From NCBI RefSeq assembly GCF_013085465.1, contig NZ_CP049838.1, positions 8,680,001 through 8,744,000 on the forward strand: a DNA stretch of 64,000 nt. Reading direction: 5' to 3'. This DNA comes from Streptomyces asoensis. GTDB lineage: Bacteria > Actinomycetota > Actinomycetes > Streptomycetales > Streptomycetaceae. Positions 54,866-63,045 of the stretch are shown here, piece by piece (within the stretch, counting starts at the first letter, position 1; each line of letters opens with the position of its first letter). A program made the translations under genes and the position numbers. The notes beneath the pieces were generated by a model that did not search any database, was not told where the DNA came from, and was given only the letters and a program-made list of their open reading frames with translations.

Positions 54866-57178
54866 GTGGCTGTTTTCCTTGATCGACTGGGCCGGTCGGC
54901 CTTCCGGCGGCGCTGGCGTGTCGTGTTGATGTGGGTGGTGGCGCTCGTCGCCGCGGGGACGGCCTCGGCGCTGGCGCCGGCCGTACCGGACGGTTCCTAC
55001 TCGATGCCGGGGACGGAATCGCAGCGGGCGTTCGACCTGATCGAGCAGCGTTTCCCGGGGGCGAGCGTCGGTGGCAGCGCCGAGGGCGCGAGCGCGAAGA
55101 TCGTGTTCGTGGCGCCCGACGGGCAGCAGGTGACCGACCCGCAGAACCGGTCGGTCGTCGATGAGGTCGTGGGCAGGGTCGGCACGGTGGATCAGGTCGT
55201 CCGGGCGGCCGATCCGTTCCAGGCGGGCACGGTGAGCGAGGACGGGTCGACGGCGTATGCGTCGGTCACCTTCGAGGTGAAGGCGAAGGACGTCGGCGAC
55301 GCCGCGAAGCAGGACCTGGAGAAGGCCGTCGAAGAGGGCCGGGACGCCGGGCTGACGGTCGAGGTCGGCGGTTCGGTGCTGGCGTCCCAGCCCTCGGGCG
55401 GTGTGACCGAGCTGGTCGGTGTCGTGGTGGCGGCCGTGGTCCTGCTGGTCACGTTCGGTTCACTGGCCGCGGCAGGGCTGCCGCTGCTGACCGCGCTGAT
55501 CGGTGTCGGGATCGGCACCGCGACGATCCTCGCCCTGAGCAGCGCGCTGGGCCTGTCCAGCGCCACCAGCACCCTGGCGCTGATGCTGGGGCTGGCCGTG
55601 GGGATCGACTACGCGATGTTCATCGTCTCCCGCTACCGGGAGGAGTGCGCCCGGGGCCGCGCGCCGCAGGACGCGGCGGGAGTGGCCGTGGGCACGGCCG
55701 GATCGTCGGTGGTGTTCGCGGGCCTGACCGTCGTCATCGGCCTGGCCGGGCTGTCGGTCGTGGGGATCCCGACGCTGACCCAGATGGGACTGGCCGCGGC
55801 CGGCACCGTGGCCCTGTCGGTGCTGGTCGCGGTGACCCTGATCCCGGCCATGCTCGGGATCTTTCCCCGCGCTGTCCTGGCCCGCTCGGTGCGCCGGGCC
55901 GCACGCGCCGGTGCGCGACCTGCCGCCGGCGGGGACAAGCCGAACCTCGGCAGCAGGTGGGCCCGCCTGGTGGTCCGCCGGCCGCGGGCCGTGCTGCTCG
56001 TGGCGGTGGCGGCCCTGGGCGTGATCGCCCTGCCCGCGGCGAAGCTGCACCTCGGCACGGCGGGGGACGAGTCCAAGCCGACCTCGACCACCGAGCGCCG
56101 TGCCTACGACGACCTGGCCAAGGGCTTCGGCCCCGGTTTCAACGGTCCGCTGACCATCGTCGTGGACGCCGGGTCGGCCAAGGATCCCAAGGCCGCCGTG
56201 GCCGCGACCGCCCGGCAGATCGGCGCCACCGAGGGCGTCGTGTCCGTCTCGGCGGCGAGCTTCAACACGGCGGGAGACACGGCGATCTTCACCGCCACAC
56301 CGGCCACCGCTCCCACCGACGAGCGCACGGTCGAACTGATCCACACCCTGCGCGGCGACCGCCCGGCGATCGAGAAGGCCACCGACGCCACCTTCATGGT
56401 CAGCGGCAGCACGGCGGGCAACATCGACAGCGACCAGAAGGTCCAGGGCGCCCTGGTGCCCTACCTCGGGCTCGTGGTGGGCCTGGCGTTCCTGCTGCTG
56501 CTGATCGTGTTCCGCTCCGTACTGGTACCGCTCAAGGCGGCCCTGGGATTCCTGCTGTCGGTACTGGCGGCCCTCGGCGCGGTCGTCGCCGTCTTCCAGT
56601 GGGGGTGGCTCGCCGGGCTGCTGGGCGTGGACCAGACCGGCCCGATCATGAACACCATGCCGATCGTCATGGTCGGCATCGTCTTCGGACTCGCCATGGA
56701 CTACGAGGTCTTCCTCGTCACCCGCATCCGGGAGGCCCACCTCCAGGGAGAGCGTCCCGGACAGGCGATCGTCTCCGGCTTCCGCCACAGCGCCCGAGTG
56801 GTGGTCGCCGCCGCGGTGATCATGATCTCGGTGTTCTCCGGCTTCATCGGGGTCGGCGAAACACTGATCAAGATGATCGGGTTCGGCATGGCCGTCGCGG
56901 TACTGTTCGACGCCTTCTTCGTGCGGTTGACGATCGTGCCCGCCGTTCTCGCGCTGCTGGGTGAGCGTGCCTGGACGATGCCCCGCCGACTGGAGCGGAT
57001 CGTGCCCCACGTCGACGTCGAGGGGCACGCCCTGACCCGCGACGCGGCGACCACTGCCGTGACGACCGACGCCGCGGCGACCGACGGGGCGACCGACGGG
57101 GCGGCGACCGACGGGGCGGCGACCGACGGGGCGGCGCGACGGGACCTCCCGGTCCGGGATCTCCCCGTCCGTCAGTGA
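54866..57178 (+). CDS. MMPL/RND-family membrane transporter
   Basis: The GTG at 54866 has GGAG 9 nt upstream and gives 770 aa beginning MAVFLDRLGRSAFRRRW, the usual start. About 12 hydrophobic helices lie in two halves, with the proton-relay-type segments LMLGLAVGIDYAMFIVSRYR and IVFGLAMDYEVFLVTRIREA and two outer domains. Such proteins export lipids or drugs. The tail after residue 725 is a low-complexity TDGA repeat encoded by a short tandem repeat. A hairpin and a two-component system follow. Confidence 0.92.
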   Translation: MAVFLDRLGRSAFRRRWRVVLMWVVALVAAGTASALAPAVPDGSYSMPGTESQRAFDLIEQRFPGASVGGSAEGASAKIVFVAPDGQQVTDPQNRSVVDEVVGRVGTVDQVVRAADPFQAGTVSEDGSTAYASVTFEVKAKDVGDAAKQDLEKAVEEGRDAGLTVEVGGSVLASQPSGGVTELVGVVVAAVVLLVTFGSLAAAGLPLLTALIGVGIGTATILALSSALGLSSATSTLALMLGLAVGIDYAMFIVSRYREECARGRAPQDAAGVAVGTAGSSVVFAGLTVVIGLAGLSVVGIPTLTQMGLAAAGTVALSVLVAVTLIPAMLGIFPRAVLARSVRRAARAGARPAAGGDKPNLGSRWARLVVRRPRAVLLVAVAALGVIALPAAKLHLGTAGDESKPTSTTERRAYDDLAKGFGPGFNGPLTIVVDAGSAKDPKAAVAATARQIGATEGVVSVSAASFNTAGDTAIFTATPATAPTDERTVELIHTLRGDRPAIEKATDATFMVSGSTAGNIDSDQKVQGALVPYLGLVVGLAFLLLLIVFRSVLVPLKAALGFLLSVLAALGAVVAVFQWGWLAGLLGVDQTGPIMNTMPIVMVGIVFGLAMDYEVFLVTRIREAHLQGERPGQAIVSGFRHSARVVVAAAVIMISVFSGFIGVGETLIKMIGFGMAVAVLFDAFFVRLTIVPAVLALLGERAWTMPRRLERIVPHVDVEGHALTRDAATTAVTTDAAATDGATDGAATDGAATDGAARRDLPVRDLPVRQ

Positions 57179-57187
57179 CAGCCTGGA

Positions 57188-57220
57188 GGGGCCGCCCGCG
57201 GGCCGGCGGCGGGCGGCCCC
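57188..57220 (+). terminator. Terminator after the MMPL gene
   Basis: GGGGCCGCCCGC (57188-57199) pairs perfectly with GCGGGCGGCCCC (57209-57220), 10 bp after the stop. Confidence 0.7.
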
Positions 57221-57281
57221 GCGAGCGCTCCGCCGGGCCGCCATGCACCATGATCGATCAGCACATCCGACAGGAAGCACG

Positions 57282-58490
57282 ATGACCACCACCTGGCAGG
57301 GCCACCTGCGCAACCACCCGCGTACGGTCGACTCCGCGCTGGCCGTCGTGCTGTTCGTCGTCGCCTTCCCGGGCAGCATGTACAGCGTCTCCGACGCGGC
57401 CGCCCCTGACCGGTGGTGGCCCTGCGTGCTGCTGGCCGGCATCTCCTGTACCACGCTGGTGTGGCGCCGCACCCGGCCCCGCCCCGTCACCGCCGTCGCG
57501 GTCCTGTGTGCCACCGGCATGGCCCTGGCGGGCTATGTGATGACGGCGCTGCTGCTGGCGCCCCTCATGGTCGCGCTGTACTCGCTGGCCGCGCACACCG
57601 AACGCACCACGACCCGGAACCTCACCCTCGCCGCCGTGATCCTCGTCGCCGGCGCCGCCCTGATCGCCGATCCCGCCGGGGACGCGCTCGCCCTCAACGT
57701 GATCGGCCCCGTCGCCTGGCTGTTGCTGCCGGCCGCCCTGGGCTCCACGGCACGGTTCCGCAGGGCGTATCTGGAGTCGGTGCACGCCCGCGCCGAATAC
57801 GCCGAGCGGACCCGGGAGGAGGAGGCCCGGCACCGCGTCGCCGAAGAACGCATGCGCATCGCCCGCGAACTCCACGACGTCTCCGCGCACCACCTCGCCC
57901 TGGCCAACGCCCAGGCCACGACCGCGGCCCTCCTCATCCGCAGCCACCCCGCCCAGGCCGAGAAGATGGTCAACGCCCTCGGCGACACGACCGCCGCGGC
58001 CCTGCGCGAGCTGAAGGCCTCCGTCGGACTCCTGCGCCGGAGCGACGCCTCCGAGGACTCGACCCAGCCCGCCCCGGGCCTCGCCCAGCTCCCCGACCTG
58101 GTCGCCGCGCACACGGCCGCGGGACTCACCGTCACCCTCACCGCCCATGGACAACCGCAGCCGCTCTCTCCCGGCGCGGACCTGACCGCCTACCGCATCG
58201 TCCAGGAGGCACTGGCCAACGTCGCCAAGCACGCCCGCACCAGTACCGCGGAAGTCGACCTCGTCTACACCCACGACCGGCTGGCCATCACCGTCACCGA
58301 CCACGGAACCGTGCCCTCCACCGCGACCGACTCCACCCCCGGCAGCGGCTACGGCCTCATCGGCATGCGGGAACGTGCCTTGTCCGTCGGCGGACACCTA
58401 CGCGCCGGGCACCGCCCCACCGGCGGCTTCGAAGTCAGCACCGAACTCCCCCTCCACCCCTACGCTCCCGCCGAGGACAGCACCCCATGA
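57282..58490 (+). CDS. Sensor histidine kinase, NarL/DesK-like class
   Basis: The 402-residue protein has four to five N-terminal hydrophobic helices, a short coiled coil, the HisKA_3 box ELHDVSAHHLA with phospho-accepting His198, and the ATPase domain with ADLTAYRIVQEALANVAKHA (N box) and GYGLIGMRERALSVGGHL (G box). ACAGGAAGCACG precedes the ATG. It is paired with the response regulator gene, whose ATG overlaps its stop. The signal may be membrane stress, given the transporter genes upstream. Confidence 0.92.
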   Translation: MTTTWQGHLRNHPRTVDSALAVVLFVVAFPGSMYSVSDAAAPDRWWPCVLLAGISCTTLVWRRTRPRPVTAVAVLCATGMALAGYVMTALLLAPLMVALYSLAAHTERTTTRNLTLAAVILVAGAALIADPAGDALALNVIGPVAWLLLPAALGSTARFRRAYLESVHARAEYAERTREEEARHRVAEERMRIARELHDVSAHHLALANAQATTAALLIRSHPAQAEKMVNALGDTTAAALRELKASVGLLRRSDASEDSTQPAPGLAQLPDLVAAHTAAGLTVTLTAHGQPQPLSPGADLTAYRIVQEALANVAKHARTSTAEVDLVYTHDRLAITVTDHGTVPSTATDSTPGSGYGLIGMRERALSVGGHLRAGHRPTGGFEVSTELPLHPYAPAEDSTP

Positions 58491-59167
58491 CCATCCGCGT
58501 CCTGCTCGCCGACGACCAGGCCCTGCTGCGCGAGACCTTCCGGATCCTCGTCGACTCCCGCCCCGACATGGAGGTCGTCGCGGAAGCCGCCGACGGCGCC
58601 GAAGCGGTCGCCCTCACCCGCGCCCACCACCCCGACATCGTCGTCATGGACATCCGCATGCCCGGCACCGACGGCCTCACCGCCACGGCCACGATCTGCG
58701 CCGACCCCGCTCTGTCGGGCACCCGCGTCCTCATCCTCACCACCTTCGAGACGGAGGAACACGTCGCCAGGGCCCTGCACGCCGGGGCGAGCGGCTTCCT
58801 GGGCAAGGACGTCGGCGCCGAGGGACTCGTGGCCGGCATCCGCACCGTCGTCGCCGGCGACGCCCTCCTCTCCCAGCAGGCCACGCGCAACCTCATCGCC
58901 CGCTTCCTCACCGCCCCTCAGCCCGGCATCCACCCCGCGGCCCGGAAGAACCTGGCCGACCTCACCGAGCGTGAACGCGAAGTCATGGCCATGGCCGCCG
59001 AAGGGCTCACCAACGCGGACATCGCCGGGCAGCTGTACCTCAGCCCCCTCACGGTGCGCACGCACATCCACCACGCCATGGCCAAGCTCCACGCCCGCGA
59101 CCGCGCCCAACTCGTCGTCATCGCCTACCAGACCGGCCTCGTGCAACCCAACCCACCCAGGCCCTGA
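58487..59167 (+). CDS. NarL/LuxR-type response regulator
   Basis: The 226-residue regulator has the acidic pocket at the N-terminus (LLADDQALLRETF), the phosphorylation site Asp55 in VVMDIRMPG, Lys in SGFLGKDVG, and a C-terminal LuxR helix-turn-helix (LTEREREVMAMAAEGLTNAD, then YLSPLTVRTHIHHAMAKL). It is co-translated with the kinase. The MMPL operon upstream is a possible target. Confidence 0.93.
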   Translation: MTIRVLLADDQALLRETFRILVDSRPDMEVVAEAADGAEAVALTRAHHPDIVVMDIRMPGTDGLTATATICADPALSGTRVLILTTFETEEHVARALHAGASGFLGKDVGAEGLVAGIRTVVAGDALLSQQATRNLIARFLTAPQPGIHPAARKNLADLTEREREVMAMAAEGLTNADIAGQLYLSPLTVRTHIHHAMAKLHARDRAQLVVIAYQTGLVQPNPPRP

Positions 59168-59260
59168 CATGGCACCAACTGGACACGGGGCAGTGACTGG
59201 ACCAGCCGCACATACCAGGAGCTTCATCGGCTTCATCGGCCGCCGTTGCGCGGTAGGCGC

Positions 59261-60166
59261 TCAGCGGGACGACGGCTTCTCCGGGTCCTGACCGTGCGGC
59301 GCGGAGAGCTCCGCGGCGAACTGCGCCCCGGTCAGCAGGGCGAGGTTGGACAACCACAGCCAGACGAGGAAGACGACGACGCCCGCGAGCGAGCCGTAGA
59401 GCCTGCTGTACGCGCTCAGGCCGGAGGCGTACCAGGCGAAGCCCGCGGAGACCACGAGCCACAGCGCGGCTGCCAGTACGCCGCCGGGCAGACTGCGCCC
59501 GTGCAGGCGGGCCGGGGCCGGACCGGTGTGGAAGACGACCACGACCAGGAGGGCGACCAGGCACACCAACAACGGCCAGCGCAGCACGTACCAGGCCCAG
59601 GTCACGGTGTCGTCCACGCCGACGACCCGGCCCGCCGCCTCGGCCAGCGGACCGGTCAGCAACAGGACGAGGGAACCGGCGAGGAGCAGTCCCAGCAGAG
59701 CGAGGGCGGTCAGCAGGATGCGGGGCGCCTTGCGCCAGGGTGAGCGCCGGTCCTCGACCCGGTGCATGCGGTGCAGGGCGCGGCGGAAGACGGCGAGATA
59801 GCTGGAGGCCGACCACAGCGCGCTTGTCGCTCCGGCCACCAGCAGCGGCCAGGCCGTACCGTCGGCGCCCAGCGCACGGGACAGCACGGCGTGCAGGTCG
59901 GCGCCGGACTCGGCCGGGGCGTAGGCGGTGACATGGGTGACGAATTCCTCGGCCGTGTCCGGGCTGATCAGCCCGAACGCGAGGACGGTGACCATCATCG
60001 CGGGCAGCACGGCCAGGATCGCGTAGTACGTCAGCGCCGCCGCGTAGTCCGTGATGTCGTCGTTCCACAGGGACATCGGTGTACGCCGCAGCGCCGGCCA
60101 CCAGGCGGCGGGCCCCCGGGGCCGGAGGATGCGGTGTGCCTCGCCGGTGTACGGGTCAGCGGACAT
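59261..60166 (-). CDS. YihY/BrkB-family membrane protein
   Basis: The 301-residue protein has about six hydrophobic helices and the family start TPMSLWNDDITDYAAALTYY, with LLVAGATSALWSASSYLAVF later. Function is not firmly known despite the old 'RNase BN' name. CCGGAGGTGCC directly precedes the ATG. The 263-bp gap upstream (60167-60429) holds no gene I can support. Confidence 0.87.
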   Translation of the reverse strand: MSADPYTGEAHRILRPRGPAAWWPALRRTPMSLWNDDITDYAAALTYYAILAVLPAMMVTVLAFGLISPDTAEEFVTHVTAYAPAESGADLHAVLSRALGADGTAWPLLVAGATSALWSASSYLAVFRRALHRMHRVEDRRSPWRKAPRILLTALALLGLLLAGSLVLLLTGPLAEAAGRVVGVDDTVTWAWYVLRWPLLVCLVALLVVVVFHTGPAPARLHGRSLPGGVLAAALWLVVSAGFAWYASGLSAYSRLYGSLAGVVVFLVWLWLSNLALLTGAQFAAELSAPHGQDPEKPSSR

Positions 60167-60429
60167 GGCACCTCCGGTGAGTCCGGGTACCGAGCCGCAG
60201 GCGGGTGCGCGCGGTGTACGGCGCGGCCGCGTCCTCGGCCATGCCCGTGGTCATCCCTGCGAACGGTGTGCTCATGTCCCTGCACAACTCCCCCGGATCC
60301 GCTCCCGCACACCCGGCGCCGAGCCGCTTGTTGCTCGACCCGGCCTCGGTCGTGGTCGCGGGCTCCTCCTCGTCGGGCAGGGGCTGACGGGAAACCCGTC
60401 GGGCAGGCGGAGCCGGGGTGGGCTGTGTC

Positions 60430-61860
60430 TCAGGAATCCGAGGGACGGATGATCTGCCATTCCTGGTCGTCGCTGTTGGAGCAGGTGAAGAGCGTGAGGT
60501 GGGCTCCGTTGCCGCCGGTGCTGTATCCGGCGACGTCCAGGCATGCGTTGTTGCTGGCGTAGTTGCGGATCCAGTAGTTGCCGCTGTCCTGTTTGTCGAG
60601 CCACCACAGCTGGTTGTCGGCGGTCGTTCCGGCGCAGGCGTACTCCAGGATCGGCGACCTGATGGGCTTGGCGCCGTAGTCCGGCAGATCCACGCACAGC
60701 TGGTCCTCGACGTTGCGGATCTGGAAGAGAGCCGAGCCGCCGGGGCCCAGCTTCGGGTACCTCACCTCCAGGTTCCACCGCTGGCTGCCGTCGGTGTTCT
60801 CGTCACAGGTGGCCTGCACCACCCGGCCCGCCGAGTCGGCGTCGTCGCCGGCAGGGAGGTCGGCGCACATCTTGGTGGTCGGGTTGCGCAGCATGATGTC
60901 GGACGCCGGCAGCACGCTCGGGGTCTTCTTCTTGGCCGGCGGGGACTCCGCGCCGCCGCCTCCGCCGCCTCCGCCGTCCTGGGCCGAGGCCGACGCGGCA
61001 GGCGGGGCGGTCTCGGCCGGCGGGGCCGACGCGGAAGGTGCGGAAGGTGGCACCTGCGGCGGTGAAGGGGAAGGCGCGAGCGTGCTGACGGCGGCCTCCT
61101 GCAACTCCCGGGCGGAGCTGGTGACCTTGGGCTTGTAGGCGATCCACAGCATCACGAGGGCGATCGCGAGCGCCAGGAAGATCCCGAGCAGCCTGGTGAG
61201 CCAGCCGGGCAGGAAACTCCGCTGCACATAGGTGCCCTCGACAGTCAGCGGCGTCACCCCCGACCGCTTCACGGCGAGGGTGTACGGCCGTTCCGTCTTG
61301 GTCCCGAACCAGATGATCTGTCGAGGCTTCAGTGTGGCCTTCACGAACGCGGCACGGCCGGGCTCGATCTGGAAGTTGCCCGGTTGGATGTCGTAGGACA
61401 GTTGGTCGCCGTTGTCGCTGCCGCTCAGTGACCCGGTCACCTTCGTGTTGCCGAGGTTGTCGACAGCCAGCTTCGGCCGCCCCCGGAAACGGCCCTTCAC
61501 CGTCGGAGGGACGAGCTCGGCCCGCACCTCCGTGAAGGGGGAGATCGTCAGATTCCCCTCGGGAACGGTTGTCGACTCCGGGTGCTCGGTCGGGGTGATC
61601 CGTATCGCGTACGGGTTCGGGCCGGCTGTCGCGTCGGGGGTGCGCGGCGGCGCGAAGGTCAGCTCCACCGTCCCCGTCGTCCCCGGGTACAGCCGCAGGG
61701 AACCGGGCTCCACCGTGGTCCAGGGCGCGATGTCACCGATGGGTTCGAAGCGGTACTCGTCGACCACGTCACCGGTGTTGCGCAGACGCAGCCGCACGGT
61801 CGTACTGCCACCGGGATCCACCGTGGCCGAGGAAGGTTCGAGGGAAGTCCAAATACTCAC
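60430..61860 (-). CDS. Membrane-anchored protein with ricin-type lectin domain
   Basis: The 476-residue protein has a cytosolic N-terminal beta domain (about residues 1-210; LRLRNTGDVVDEYRFEPIG is like the Ig-type fold seen in other Streptomyces membrane proteins), one hydrophobic helix (LGIFLALAIALVMLWIAYKP, about 222-241), a Pro/Ala/Ser/Gly linker, and a ricin B-like domain (about 335-470) with RNPTTKMCADLPAG, QLWWLDKQDSGNYWIRNYAS and DQEWQI. It probably displays a sugar-binding domain outside the cell. GTG start, weak ribosome site. Confidence 0.8.
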   Translation of the reverse strand: MSIWTSLEPSSATVDPGGSTTVRLRLRNTGDVVDEYRFEPIGDIAPWTTVEPGSLRLYPGTTGTVELTFAPPRTPDATAGPNPYAIRITPTEHPESTTVPEGNLTISPFTEVRAELVPPTVKGRFRGRPKLAVDNLGNTKVTGSLSGSDNGDQLSYDIQPGNFQIEPGRAAFVKATLKPRQIIWFGTKTERPYTLAVKRSGVTPLTVEGTYVQRSFLPGWLTRLLGIFLALAIALVMLWIAYKPKVTSSARELQEAAVSTLAPSPSPPQVPPSAPSASAPPAETAPPAASASAQDGGGGGGGGAESPPAKKKTPSVLPASDIMLRNPTTKMCADLPAGDDADSAGRVVQATCDENTDGSQRWNLEVRYPKLGPGGSALFQIRNVEDQLCVDLPDYGAKPIRSPILEYACAGTTADNQLWWLDKQDSGNYWIRNYASNNACLDVAGYSTGGNGAHLTLFTCSNSDDQEWQIIRPSDS

Positions 61861-61869
61861 TGCTCGACG

Positions 61870-62781
61870 CTACGGGGGCGGACGGCATCCGTCAGGAGCC
61901 ATCGGGGCAGGCCGAGCTGCCCCGACGGGCACGCCCACCGGCGGGAACCGCCACGACGTCACCCCGACGTCACCTCGCTCGGGGCATACGAGGTGGCGCA
62001 CCGTCACGTCCCACGGTGATCTGCGCGTCGTAGGTGTGCATCGCGACCTCCTGGAGCTGGTGCCGGGCGACAGCACCGGACGTCTGCGGCGACTCCGACG
62101 TACCCCACCACGTCCAGCAACCGCGATCCGGGCCGGACTCCCGCAGCGCGTCCAGTAGTTCCTGCGTCGACTCGGCCAACCAGGCCGGCAGTGCCTCGCG
62201 CTCCCGGGGCGCGGCCGGGGCACCCTCCGATGCGGACTCGGCCGGGGGAGCGGCGGCAGGCCCTGCGGCGACGGTGGCGGCCCGGAAGCGGCGCCTCTCA
62301 CCCAGATGCTGCACCAGATCGAACGACGGGTGGTGCGGACGGTGGCGGGGACCCGCGAGCGGTTGCGTGCGAAGACGACGAGGCGCAGCACCGCGAACCG
62401 TGCGGCACCGGCGAGTGCGGAGGCGGACAAGTAGACGACCTGCACGAGTACCGTGCCGGGTGCCGCCACCAGATGCTGAAGGACAAGCATCGCCACGCAG
62501 GTCACCGCATATGCGGCCGCCGCGGATCCGGCCGACTGCGCATGTTGGCGCCAGGTCGCGCGCTCGCCCGTACCGAAGGTGAAGCGGGCGTGCAGCTCGG
62601 TGGCGAGGAGCGTGGAGGCCACGGTGATCAGGGCGTTGGCCAGGATCCAGGGAATCCACGAGGTGAGGGCCGCCACGGCGAAGCTGGAAGCGAGCCCTAC
62701 TCCGCCGCCACAGAGTACGAAGCGGGCGACCGTACTGAGGGCGCCGGGTGGCGCCTGCCGCATGCTCTGTGCTGTCTCCAT
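61870..62781 (-). CDS. GtrA-like membrane protein with foreign out-of-frame tail
   Basis: Residues 1-148 form a GtrA-like protein with about four hydrophobic helices (RFVLCGGGVGLASSFAVAAL, WILANALITVASTLLATELH, then RFTFGTG). GtrA proteins help move lipid-linked sugars. From about 62335 the frame runs into the decayed mycothiol-enzyme fragment in another phase and gives Arg/Pro/Ser-rich sequence with no homology, so only the first half is likely functional. The start ATG at 62781 is the best available. Confidence 0.65.
   Translation of the reverse strand: METAQSMRQAPPGALSTVARFVLCGGGVGLASSFAVAALTSWIPWILANALITVASTLLATELHARFTFGTGERATWRQHAQSAGSAAAAYAVTCVAMLVLQHLVAAPGTVLVQVVYLSASALAGAARFAVLRLVVFARNRSRVPATVRTTRRSIWCSIWVRGAASGPPPSPQGLPPLPRPSPHRRVPRPRPGSARHCRPGWPSRRRNYWTRCGSPARIAVAGRGGVRRSRRRRPVLSPGTSSRRSRCTPTTRRSPWDVTVRHLVCPERGDVGVTSWRFPPVGVPVGAARPAPMAPDGCRPPP
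61970..62330 (-). pseudogene. Fragment of a mycothiol-dependent (MDMPI-type) enzyme
   Basis: One minus-strand frame reads FDLVQHLGERRRFRAATVAA, then LPAWLAESTQELLDALRESG, RGCWTWWGTSESPQTSGAVA and HTYDAQITVG before the stop. This is the middle of a maleylpyruvate-isomerase-family mycothiol-dependent protein, missing both its start and its C-terminal part. It overlaps the 3' end of the GtrA-like frame in a different phase. Confidence 0.7.
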
Positions 62782-62859
62782 GATCCGCCCCCTGGGATCG
62801 CTTCTTCGTGAACGCGCAGCTCTCGGCCTGTGAGGCCTTCGGCTCGTTGTTTCTTGATA

Positions 62860-63000
62860 TGGAAACGCTACGTTGCATTCATCTATCGGGCAACAAGATA
62901 AGTGCGCGCATTCTTCATAATCCCAGCTAGTGGCGATGGAATCGTTGCAATGGCTTGAATGTTAACGCAACAAGCCTCTCTCGTTCGTTGCAATGGATGG
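62860..63000. promoter_or_regulatory. AT-richer control region with repeated GTTGC/GCAAC motifs
   Basis: GTTGC...GCAAC inverted pairs occur at 62872-62894 and 62944-62971, each followed by AAG. A 12-bp direct repeat TCGTTGCAATGG occurs at 62942-62953 and 62985-62996. The base composition is clearly lower in GC than the rest of the window. It is probably a regulator-bound promoter region for the gene at 63046. Confidence 0.5.
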
Positions 63001-63024
63001 AAAGTGAACGCTCTGCTTGTCGGT

Positions 63025-63044
63025 GCCGGATGGCACCATCCGGC
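63025..63044. promoter_or_regulatory. 20-bp palindrome touching the SMI1/KNR4 start codon
   Basis: GCCGGATGG-CA-CCATCCGGC, perfect 9-bp arms, ends 1 bp before the ATG at 63046. No ribosome site fits between it and the ATG. It could be an operator or an RNA hairpin that limits translation. Confidence 0.6.
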
Positions 63045-63045
63045 C

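Noticed and set aside
53882..57178. 1098-residue version of the MMPL transporter
   Set aside because: The first part is antisense to the SCO6745-like gene; a ribosome site and family start fit GTG 54866.
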